The notes beneath the pieces are model-generated. The model saw only the letters and a program-made list of their open reading frames with translations, was not told the DNA's origin and searched no databases. A stretch of 24,202 bases of DNA from contig DFIA01000017.1 of the NCBI GenBank assembly GCA_002372015.1, forward strand, positions 1-24,202, in the 5' to 3' direction. Positions within the stretch are counted from its first letter, which is position 1; the number at the start of each line of letters is the position of its first letter. Positions 6,825 to 13,655 of this stretch are shown here, one piece after another. This DNA comes from Bacteroidales bacterium UBA3709 (GTDB lineage: Bacteria; Bacteroidota; Bacteroidia; Bacteroidales; UBA932). Both the position numbers and the translations under genes were made by a program.

Positions 6825-8732
6825 ATGAAAATATCGTCTGTTGAGGATTTGAAAAAAATCCGGGAAAAAGCGAGTGTCCTGTTAAGCCCCAGAGAGGAGG
6901 GTGATAAGCAAGATTCGTCTGCATGTTGCGGCCTTGAAAAAGGAACAGCTCATATGCAGATATTAACTTGCGGAGGTACAGGATGCAAGGCTTCGCAAAG
7001 CCATCTGATAGCTGAAAATTTCAAGAAGCTTATTGCCGAGCACAAACTCGAGAGTAAATTGGAAGTTATAACAACCGGTTGCTTTGGTTTTTGTGAAAAA
7101 GGTCCTATTGTCAAGATTATTCCAGACAATACCTTCTACACACAGGTTAAGCCCGATGATGTAGAAGAGATTTTTACTGAGCATATTCTTGGTGGAAGGA
7201 GAGTAGAAAAACTCTTGTATGCAGACCCTAAAACTAACAAGTTTGTGTCTGACTCTAAGCACATGGATTTCTACAGAAAGCAAGTTAGAATTGCGCTTAG
7301 AAATTGCGGAATGATAGACCCTGAAAATATCGAGGAGTATATAGCTCGCGACGGTTATTTTGCGCTGGCTTCTTGCTTATTAGATAGAACACCAGAGGCT
7401 GTTGTAGAAGAAATCAAGAAGTCTGGTTTGAGAGGAAGAGGTGGTGGAGGTTTCCCTACAGGAATGAAGTGGGAAATTGCAGCAAAGAATAAGGCAGACG
7501 AAAAATATGTTGTATGTAATGCAGACGAAGGCGACCCTGGTGCCTTTATGGACCGCTCAATAATGGAGGGCGACCCTCATTCAATTGTTGAGGCCATGGA
7601 GATTTGCGGTTATGCTACCGGAGCTTCCAATGGTTTGGTATATATTAGGGCAGAGTATCCGCTTGCTGTAGAGCGTTTGAAGATAGCTATTAAGCAGGCA
7701 AGAGAGCGTGGTCTTTTGGGTAAGAATGTTTTAGGTACAGATTTCTCGTTTGATATCGACATTAGATATGGTGCAGGCGCATTTGTCTGCGGAGAGGAAA
7801 CTGCACTTATTCATTCTATGGAAGGAAAGCGTGGTGAGCCAACCCTCAAACCACCATTCCCTGCAGAAAGCGGTTACAATGGTAAGCCTACCAATGTAAA
7901 TAATGTAGAAACATTTGCAAACATACCAATAATAATAACAAAGGGTGCAGATTGGTTTGCTTCTATCGGAAGTGAAAAATCTAAAGGTACTAAGGTATTT
8001 GCGCTTGCCGGAAAAATCAACAATGTAGGTCTTATAGAAGTTCCTATGGGTACTACACTCAGAGAGGTTATATTTGATATCGGTGGTGGTATTAAAGGCG
8101 GTAAGAAGTTTAAAGCTGTTCAGACCGGTGGACCTTCCGGAGGCTGTTTAACAGAAAAACATCTTGATACTCCTATAGATTTCGATACCTTGACAGCAGC
8201 CGGCAGTATGATGGGTTCCGGTGGTATGATAGTTATGGACGAAGATAACTGTATGGTTTCGGTTGCCCGTTTCTATCTCGACTTTATTGTAGAGGAATCT
8301 TGCGGTAAATGTACTCCTTGCAGAATAGGTAACAAGAGAATGTATGAGATTTTGGATAAGATAACTTCCGGAAACGGTACGGTAGAAGATCTTAACAAAC
8401 TCAAGACCCTTGCTGGAGTTATCAAAGATACAGCACTTTGCGGACTTGGACAAACATCTCCTAATCCTGTGCTTTCTACTCTTAACAACTTCTACGATGA
8501 ATATCTTGAGCATGTGAAAGATAAGAAGTGTAGGGCTAAGGAATGTAAGTCTCTGCTTACTTATCTGATCAATCCGGAAAAATGTGTTGGTTGTCATCTT
8601 TGCGCAATTAACTGTCCGGCAGATGCGATAGAGGGATCTCCAAGAAAGCCTCACGTAATACTGTTCTCTAAATGTATTAAGTGCGGAATGTGTATGTCTC
8701 GTTGTAAATTCAAGGCAATTAGTGTAAGATAA
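6825..8732 (+). CDS. hydB: [FeFe] hydrogenase flavin subunit HydB (NuoF-like, NADH-binding)
   Basis: This is the FMN/NAD(H)-binding subunit of a cytoplasmic multimeric [FeFe] hydrogenase, 635 residues. Domains in order: a thioredoxin-like [2Fe-2S] domain (Cys49, Cys54, Cys86, Cys90); the NuoF core with glycine-rich GLRGRGGGGFPTG (201-213), NADEGDPGAFMDRS (233-246) and CGEETALIHSMEGKRGEP (322-339) for FMN/NADH binding; an SLBB-like region; a [4Fe-4S] site with ESCGKCTPC (491-499) plus Cys539; and a C-terminal 2x[4Fe-4S] ferredoxin domain (Cys587/590/593/597 and Cys617/620/623/627). This architecture matches HydB of electron-bifurcating hydrogenases and HndC of NADP-reducing hydrogenase, and is longer than plain NuoF. 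HydA follows 12 bases downstream. NADH versus NADPH preference is inferred from family only. Confidence 0.95.
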   Translation: MKISSVEDLKKIREKASVLLSPREEGDKQDSSACCGLEKGTAHMQILTCGGTGCKASQSHLIAENFKKLIAEHKLESKLEVITTGCFGFCEKGPIVKIIPDNTFYTQVKPDDVEEIFTEHILGGRRVEKLLYADPKTNKFVSDSKHMDFYRKQVRIALRNCGMIDPENIEEYIARDGYFALASCLLDRTPEAVVEEIKKSGLRGRGGGGFPTGMKWEIAAKNKADEKYVVCNADEGDPGAFMDRSIMEGDPHSIVEAMEICGYATGASNGLVYIRAEYPLAVERLKIAIKQARERGLLGKNVLGTDFSFDIDIRYGAGAFVCGEETALIHSMEGKRGEPTLKPPFPAESGYNGKPTNVNNVETFANIPIIITKGADWFASIGSEKSKGTKVFALAGKINNVGLIEVPMGTTLREVIFDIGGGIKGGKKFKAVQTGGPSGGCLTEKHLDTPIDFDTLTAAGSMMGSGGMIVMDEDNCMVSVARFYLDFIVEESCGKCTPCRIGNKRMYEILDKITSGNGTVEDLNKLKTLAGVIKDTALCGLGQTSPNPVLSTLNNFYDEYLEHVKDKKCRAKECKSLLTYLINPEKCVGCHLCAINCPADAIEGSPRKPHVILFSKCIKCGMCMSRCKFKAISVR

Positions 8733-8744
8733 AACCTTAGAAAA

Positions 8745-10511
8745 ATGGAACATAAGAATATATCATTGATAATAGATAATCATAAGGTCGTAGTTCCTGA
8801 AGATACTACGATTTTAGATGCGGCTAAAAGTATCGGAATCAATATTCCCACTCTTTGCCACATGCACTTAAAGGGCACTTGTGCAGACAACCATCCGGCC
8901 TCTTGCCGTGTATGTGTGGTTGAGGTTAAGGGCAGGAGGAACCTTGCTCCGGCCTGCAGTACCAAATGTGCTGATGGTATGGAAGTAAAGACAAGTTCTA
9001 TAAGGGTTATCAGAGCCAGAAAAACTGTAATAGAACTGATGCTTTCAGATCATCCTAATGAGTGTCTTTCATGCCCTAAGAGCGGTAAGTGTGAGTTGCA
9101 GGCAGTAACCCAGCACCTTTCCATAAACGAAACTCCTTTCTCTGGCGAACTTTCTCTTAGAAAAAAAGAAATGACGGCTTCCATAGTAAGAAATATGGAC
9201 AAGTGTATTTACTGCCGCCGTTGCGAAACCATGTGTAATGTATATCAGTCAGTAGGAGCATTAGGAGCAGTAGGCAGGGGATTTAATACTACTATAGCTC
9301 CAACATTCGACAGAATGCTTAAAGATACAGATTGTACATATTGCGGCCAGTGTGTTGCGGTATGTCCGGTAGGAGCACTAACAGAGCGCACTTACACAGA
9401 CCAACTTATAGACGATCTCGAAAATCCTGATAAGGTTGTGATTGTTCAGGTGGCACCGGCAGTAAGAGTTGCTCTCGGTGAGGAATTCGGCAATGCTCCC
9501 GGAACTATAGTAACCGGAAAGTTGGTTTCTGCTCTGAAAGATATAGGTTTCGACTATGTATTTGATACTGATTTTTCGGCAGATGCCACCATTATGGAGG
9601 AAGGAAGCGAGTTGTTAGACAGGCTCTCAAAGTTCCTTAACGGCGATAAGAGTGTTCCTATTCCATTGATGACCTCTTGCTGCCCTGCATGGGTTAATTT
9701 CTATGAGCATAACTTCCCAGATTTACTCCATATACCATCTACTGCAAGATCTCCACAGCAGATGTTTGGTGCTATAGCTAAAAACTATTGGGCTGAAAAG
9801 ATGCAGATTAGCAGAGATAAATTGGTAGTTGTATCTGTGATGCCTTGCGTAGCCAAGAAGTTTGAGTGTCAAAGACCAGAGTTTGCCACTAATAAGAATC
9901 CTGATGTAGATTACTCAATTACCACAAGAGAACTTGCTACTCTTATCCGTAGAGCGAACATTAATTTTGATGCGCTCCCTAAGATGGAATTCGATAATCC
10001 ATTGGGAGAGAGTTCTGGTGCTGCAGCAATCTTCGGTTCTACAGGTGGTGTTTTGGAGGCAGCTCTTAGAACAGCATACGAACTCTACACAAAGAAACCG
10101 CTCCCTAAGATAGATTTTGAAGATGTTAGGGGTATGGATAGTGTAAGAAGCGCAACCATAGATCTTAACGGCTTTGCTCTAAATGTAGCAATAGCCTATG
10201 GACTTGGTAATGCCCGCAAACTTATGGAAGAAATTAGGGCTGGTAAGTGCAAATATCATGTTATTGAGATAATGGCTTGTCCGGGTGGTTGTATTGGTGG
10301 TGGTGGACAGCCGTTGCACCATGGCGACTTTGAAATTATCAAGGCTCGTCAGAAGGCAATATACGAAGAAGACAGAAACATGCCAATACGTAAGAGTCAC
10401 GAAAATTCCAGCATAATCAAGATGTATGAAGAGTTTTTTGGCAAGCCTCTAAGCCAGAAGGCGCATGAACTTCTACACACTCATTACTCAGATAAGACCA
10501 TCAAATATTAG
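8745..10511 (+). CDS. hydA: [FeFe] hydrogenase catalytic subunit HydA
   Basis: This is the H-cluster subunit that makes or consumes H2, 588 residues, cytoplasmic (no signal peptide). The N-terminus has a [2Fe-2S] ferredoxin domain (Cys38, Cys54, Cys57, Cys71), a His/Cys3 [4Fe-4S] site (His103, Cys107, Cys110, Cys116) and two [4Fe-4S] sites (Cys154/157/160/164 and Cys197/200/203/207). The H-domain shows all three signatures: L1 TSCCPAW (310-316, with proton-shuttle Cys312 and ligand Cys313), L2 MPC (366-368) and L3 MACPGGC (510-516, ligands Cys512 and Cys516). The ligand set is complete, so the enzyme should be active once matured. Placement between NuoF- and NuoE-like genes indicates a trimeric, probably ferredoxin/NADH electron-bifurcating (group A3-like) enzyme. 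Confidence 0.97.
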   Translation: MEHKNISLIIDNHKVVVPEDTTILDAAKSIGINIPTLCHMHLKGTCADNHPASCRVCVVEVKGRRNLAPACSTKCADGMEVKTSSIRVIRARKTVIELMLSDHPNECLSCPKSGKCELQAVTQHLSINETPFSGELSLRKKEMTASIVRNMDKCIYCRRCETMCNVYQSVGALGAVGRGFNTTIAPTFDRMLKDTDCTYCGQCVAVCPVGALTERTYTDQLIDDLENPDKVVIVQVAPAVRVALGEEFGNAPGTIVTGKLVSALKDIGFDYVFDTDFSADATIMEEGSELLDRLSKFLNGDKSVPIPLMTSCCPAWVNFYEHNFPDLLHIPSTARSPQQMFGAIAKNYWAEKMQISRDKLVVVSVMPCVAKKFECQRPEFATNKNPDVDYSITTRELATLIRRANINFDALPKMEFDNPLGESSGAAAIFGSTGGVLEAALRTAYELYTKKPLPKIDFEDVRGMDSVRSATIDLNGFALNVAIAYGLGNARKLMEEIRAGKCKYHVIEIMACPGGCIGGGGQPLHHGDFEIIKARQKAIYEEDRNMPIRKSHENSSIIKMYEEFFGKPLSQKAHELLHTHYSDKTIKY

Positions 10512-10531
10512 CAGCTAAAATACAGAAAGAT

Positions 10532-11011
10532 ATGGCAGAAAAGTTAAGTTGCAGCATTGTTGATAAGATAAAGGCAATTTGCGATAAGTTTGACAACAAG
10601 CCAGGAGAACTTATAAACATTCTCCACGAAGCTCAGCACACGTTAGGTTACCTTCCAATGGAGGTACAGGCGATAATTGCAGAAAAGTTAGGCATACCTG
10701 TGAACAGGGTTTATGGTGTGGTTACTTTTTACGCATTTTTTACTATGACTCCAAAAGGAAAGCATCCTATATCAATTTGTATGGGAACAGCTTGCTATGT
10801 AAGAGGTTCTGAAAAAATATTGGATGAGTTTAAGAGAACACTTGGTATCGAAGTAGGAGAAACTACTGCTGATGGTAAGTTTTCTTTAGACTGCCTGAGG
10901 TGCGTAGGAGCTTGCGGTCTTGCTCCGGTGGCCATGGTAGGCGACAAGGTTTTCGGACATCTTCAATTATCTGATGTAAAACGAATAGTAAAAGAGTTTT
11001 CTGAAGATTAA
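10532..11011 (+). CDS. hydC: Hydrogenase NuoE-like [2Fe-2S] subunit HydC
   Basis: This is a thioredoxin-like [2Fe-2S] subunit of the NuoE/HydC family, 159 residues, the usual length. A helical N-terminal bundle is followed by the thioredoxin-like fold with cluster ligands Cys83 and Cys88 (CMGTAC) and Cys124 and Cys128 (CVGAC); Cys121 is an extra cysteine nearby. It completes the HydABC-type trimer and relays electrons to the flavin subunit. It is the last gene of the operon, 20 bases after hydA, and is followed 23 bases later by a strong terminator stem. The gene order is flavin subunit, catalytic subunit, NuoE-like subunit, whereas in Thermotoga the NuoE-like gene comes first. Confidence 0.94.
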   Translation: MAEKLSCSIVDKIKAICDKFDNKPGELINILHEAQHTLGYLPMEVQAIIAEKLGIPVNRVYGVVTFYAFFTMTPKGKHPISICMGTACYVRGSEKILDEFKRTLGIEVGETTADGKFSLDCLRCVGACGLAPVAMVGDKVFGHLQLSDVKRIVKEFSED

Positions 11012-11034
11012 CAGTGTTATTATATAACCTAAAA

Positions 11035-11070
11035 AAAAGAGGGGATGGCCATAAGGTCATCCCCTCTTTT
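11035..11070. terminator. Strong bidirectional Rho-independent terminator between hydC and rny
   Basis: AAAAGAGGGGATGGCC (11035-11050) pairs with GGTCATCCCCTCTTTT (11055-11070) over 16 bp with one G.U wobble and an ATAA loop. The A/T ends give a U tract on either strand: TTTT on the + strand, and an eight-A run (11031-11038) that reads as U on the - strand. It lies 23 bases past the hydC stop and 23 bases past the rny stop, serving both converging operons. Confidence 0.92.
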
Positions 11071-11093
11071 GTAAATCTAACGGTAATAAGCTT

Positions 11094-12629
11094 TTATTTA
11101 GCGTAAGCTACAGACCTAGATTCCCTGATAACTGTAATTTTAACTTGTCCCGGGTAGGTCATTTCGTTGTGGATTCTCTTGGCTATTTCGGCTGATAATG
11201 TTTCTATGTCCTTATCTGTAACCTGTTCGCTGCCAACTATAACTCTAAGCTCTCTGCCTGCCTGAATAGCATAAGTCTTAGTTACGCCATTGTAAGACAG
11301 GGCTATATCTTCCATATCTTTCAATCTCTTGATATAACTCTCTATCACTTCCCTTCTTGCTCCTGGTCTTGCACCAGAAATAGCATCGGCTACCATTACA
11401 AGCGGAGAGATTAGAGAGGTCATTTCTATTTCTTCATGATGGGCTCCTATGGCATTGCAAATCTCCGGCTTTTCTTTGTATTTTTCAGCCATTTTCATAC
11501 CTAACATTGCGTGTGGCAGTTCCGGATCTTCTTCGCACACTTTGCCTATATCGTGAAGCAGACCTGCTCTTTTAGCCACCTTGGCATTGAGCCCTAACTC
11601 GGAAGCCATTGTAGCACATATATTGGCAACTTCTCTTGAGTGCTGTAGCAGATTCTGACCATAAGAAGAGCGGTATTTCATTCGCCCTACAAGCTTTACT
11701 AATTCTAGATTCAGACCATGAATCCCAAGGTCTATACATGTTCTTTTTCCTATTTCCAGAATCTCATCTTCCAACTGCTTCTTAACCTTTTCTACAACTT
11801 CTTCTATTCTGGCAGGATGTATTCGGCCGTCTGCTACAAGCTGATGTAGGGCAAGTCTTGCCACCTCTCTCCTTACAGGGTCGAATGCCGATAGCAAAAT
11901 GGCTTCCGGAGTGTCATCCACAACAATTTCTACTCCTGTAGCAGCTTCAAGGGCTCTGATATTTCTACCTTCACGTCCTATGATCCTACCTTTGATTTCG
12001 TCGTTGTCTATATTGAATACAGTAACTGCATTTTCTATGGCTACTTCTGGGGCTGTTCTTTGTATTGTGTTAATAACTATTCTCTTAGCCTCTTTAGAAG
12101 CACTTAGTCTGGCCTCGTCTATAACATCGTTGATATAAGACTGTGCATCTGTACGGGCTTCGGCCTTCATGGCTTCCATCAGTTGCTTTTTAGCCTCGTC
12201 TGCACTCATTCCGGCAATATTCTCTATTTTGACAATTTCTTGCTGGCGGAGCTTTTCATACTCTTCGTGCTTTCTGGCTACTAAGTCTGTCTGAAGCTTC
12301 AGATTATTTCGAATGGCTTCTATTTCTTTCTCCTTTCTGTTTAAGTCTGAGTGTTGTTGATTTAACTGCAATTCTCTTTGTTTTAGTTTGTTTTCAGAAT
12401 CTCTCAGAGAATTGTTTTTGCTGTTTATGTACTGTTCGTGCTCTGTTTTGAGCTGTAAAAACTTTTCCTTTGCCTGGAATATTTTCTCTTTTTTTATGTC
12501 TTCTCCCTCCTTTTCTGCTTCCTGAAGAATCTTGGCTTTCTTGTTCTTCAGTACTATAGGGCGTACAATTAAAAATCCGAGAATCAATCCTATGACAAAT
12601 GCGCCAAGTGGTATTAGAATTTGGTCCAT
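11094..12629 (-). CDS. rny: Ribonuclease Y
   Basis: This is a membrane-anchored endoribonuclease acting in mRNA decay, 511 residues, the standard length. Features in order: an N-terminal membrane helix (about residues 5-25), a long charged coiled coil (about 30-165), a KH RNA-binding domain with GRIIGREGRN (214-223), and an HD hydrolase domain with LLHDIGK (His359-Asp360 metal site) and the downstream AHHEE motif (396-400). All catalytic features are intact. The gene is the last of a minus-strand operon, read after zapA and a 6S RNA gene. The 30 bases between the end of that RNA and the ATG are almost purely A/T. It ends at the bidirectional terminator shared with hydC. Confidence 0.97.
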   Translation of the reverse strand: MDQILIPLGAFVIGLILGFLIVRPIVLKNKKAKILQEAEKEGEDIKKEKIFQAKEKFLQLKTEHEQYINSKNNSLRDSENKLKQRELQLNQQHSDLNRKEKEIEAIRNNLKLQTDLVARKHEEYEKLRQQEIVKIENIAGMSADEAKKQLMEAMKAEARTDAQSYINDVIDEARLSASKEAKRIVINTIQRTAPEVAIENAVTVFNIDNDEIKGRIIGREGRNIRALEAATGVEIVVDDTPEAILLSAFDPVRREVARLALHQLVADGRIHPARIEEVVEKVKKQLEDEILEIGKRTCIDLGIHGLNLELVKLVGRMKYRSSYGQNLLQHSREVANICATMASELGLNAKVAKRAGLLHDIGKVCEEDPELPHAMLGMKMAEKYKEKPEICNAIGAHHEEIEMTSLISPLVMVADAISGARPGARREVIESYIKRLKDMEDIALSYNGVTKTYAIQAGRELRVIVGSEQVTDKDIETLSAEIAKRIHNEMTYPGQVKITVIRESRSVAYAK

Positions 12630-12659
12630 AATTATTGTATATATGTATATATTAAAAAA

Positions 12660-12840
12660 GCGACAGGAGAACTGTTTCCGAAAAATCTTAATAGTTAAGA
12701 TTTGGACTCTGTCTTAGACGCTGGTTTCCAACGTCCCGCATGCGGAATCCCCCTAAAGGTAACCTAGGCCTGCCATTGTCTAACCTTGTAGAGCCCGGGA
12801 TTGTTTTAGTGTTGATTTTCGCAAAGAGTCTCCCATCGCT
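12660..12840 (-). ncRNA. ssrS: 6S RNA
   Basis: About 181 nt, read on the minus strand between zapA and rny. The ends form a closing helix: GCGAUGGGAGA at the 5' end pairs with UCUCCUGUCGC at the 3' end, with G.U wobbles and a further C-G/U-A after one bulged base. Next comes a large asymmetric bubble whose 3' side contains a local hairpin (AAAUCUUA/UAAGAUUU). Beyond it are the helices GGGCUCU/AGAGUCC and UUAGAC/GUCUAA, then an apical CCGC-AU-GCGG hairpin. This mimics an open promoter, the hallmark of 6S RNA, which sequesters the housekeeping RNA polymerase holoenzyme. The 3' end is followed by six U residues (12654-12659). Location next to zapA is also typical of 6S genes. Ends are estimated from the fold and could be off by several bases. 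Confidence 0.9.
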
Positions 12841-12846
12841 AAATGT

Positions 12847-13152
12847 TCATCTGTTATTATGCTGGAGATATTCTGAGAGTTGAGAATTGATTTCCTTTAA
12901 GGCTACCATAGTGTCTTCGCTATCGCTCTCCTTCCTTAACGAGTTCATAACCAGCTTAATCATAACGGCTATGAGAATTTTGTTATAGTCTGAGGATATG
13001 TTGGCTCGGTTCCTTCTGAATACTTCTATTTCATTGTTGATGATTTCTTCTGCCTTTTGGAGTAGTTCCGCCTCGGTAGAAGAACAGTTGTATTTCAGGG
13101 ATATTCCATCTATAACCACTGTTAGTTGTATGTTGCTCTTTTTAAGTGCCAT
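12847..13152 (-). CDS. zapA: Cell division protein ZapA
   Basis: A 101-residue ZapA-family protein: a small N-terminal domain (IQLTVVIDGISLKYNCSSTE) followed by a helix/coiled coil to the C-terminus. The LLQKAEEIINNEI segment and the aliphatic coil MIKLVMNSLRKE are typical of the family. ZapA binds and bundles FtsZ at the division septum. Its start lies one base after the stop of an upstream coiled-coil gene, so the two are probably translationally coupled, which suggests functional pairing. The TGA stop is only 7 bases before the estimated 5' end of 6S RNA, so the RNA must come from processing or from a promoter inside this coding sequence. Confidence 0.87.
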   Translation of the reverse strand: MALKKSNIQLTVVIDGISLKYNCSSTEAELLQKAEEIINNEIEVFRRNRANISSDYNKILIAVMIKLVMNSLRKESDSEDTMVALKEINSQLSEYLQHNNR

Positions 13153-13153
13153 A

Positions 13154-13453
13154 TCAATCGTTCAACAATGAGATACATTTATCAATTTCCTTAACAAGTC
13201 TTCCGAGTTTTCTCTTAGCTCTCTTATCCGACCCTGCACCCGAAAGCAAAGCTTGTTTCAGCTCATAATGCTCCAATTTTTTTTCTTGTTCTGCTATTTT
13301 ATTTTTTGCGTTTTGTAATTCTATTTTAGTTTTATTGAGTTCGGCCAGATAATCAGAGCGATCTCTTGCCGCTAATTCAAATCTTCTAACCAGCTCTTGA
13401 ATAAGCTTTTCGAGCTGATCTAAGGTTTTTTCTGTTTCGTTTTTTAAGGCCAT
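13154..13453 (-). CDS. Small coiled-coil protein upstream of zapA (ZapB-like in context)
   Basis: A 99-residue soluble protein, almost entirely helical, with heptad-like charged repeats (about residues 8-70) and a conserved-looking basic C-terminus, KRKLGRLVKEIDKCISLLN. There is no signal peptide or catalytic motif. It shares the MALK start with ZapA, separated from it by a single base. By size, coiled coil and linkage it could be a partner of ZapA, comparable to ZapB, which is also a short coiled coil. I see no sequence homology that proves this. It lies about 30 bases downstream of a tiny membrane-protein gene in the same operon. Confidence 0.75.
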   Translation of the reverse strand: MALKNETEKTLDQLEKLIQELVRRFELAARDRSDYLAELNKTKIELQNAKNKIAEQEKKLEHYELKQALLSGAGSDKRAKRKLGRLVKEIDKCISLLND

Positions 13454-13483
13454 AACTCACAACAAATTTAATCAAAAAATAGA

Positions 13484-13651
13484 TTAATCTGCATTGCCAT
13501 TATAAAAATTGAATCCCTTCTTTATTCCGGAAATTACATACTCCCATCTTAAAATTATACCTATGAGACATATTATGGCAATGAGAACCAGAGCCTTTAT
13601 AGAAGGATCGAGCTCTTTCCACCAGTTAAGTAACTTTGTCATAAATAGCAT
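13484..13651 (-). CDS. 55-residue single-pass membrane protein in the zapA operon
   Basis: An intact short frame of 55 residues starts at ATG 13651, four bases after the TAG stop of the acyl-CoA synthetase-like gene, and ends with TAA at 13484. An internal ATG at 13642 would give 52 residues. The N-terminal KLLNWWKELDPSIKA is amphipathic, followed by one hydrophobic helix (about residues 19-34, ALVLIAIICLIGIILR) and a short basic tail. The tight spacing, the membrane-protein character and the filling of an otherwise empty 200-base gap argue that it is a real gene. The function is unknown. It may anchor or assist the division-related proteins encoded next to it, but that is inference from position only. 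Confidence 0.68.
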   Translation of the reverse strand: MLFMTKLLNWWKELDPSIKALVLIAIICLIGIILRWEYVISGIKKGFNFYNGNAD

Positions 13652-13655
13652 GTTT

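Noticed and set aside
8148..8753. Long 201-codon open frame on the minus strand inside hydB
   Set aside because: It is fully antisense to the highly conserved ferredoxin and cluster-binding region of hydB; composition and lack of any motif indicate a shadow frame.
12721..12780. Possible riboswitch leader for rny
   Set aside because: The segment is the apical part of the 6S fold, with matching closing helices on both sides; no riboswitch aptamer core was recognised.
13154..13453. Assigning the coiled-coil gene as zapB outright
   Set aside because: Only size, coiled-coil nature and linkage support it. Coiled coils converge easily, so a gene symbol is not justified.
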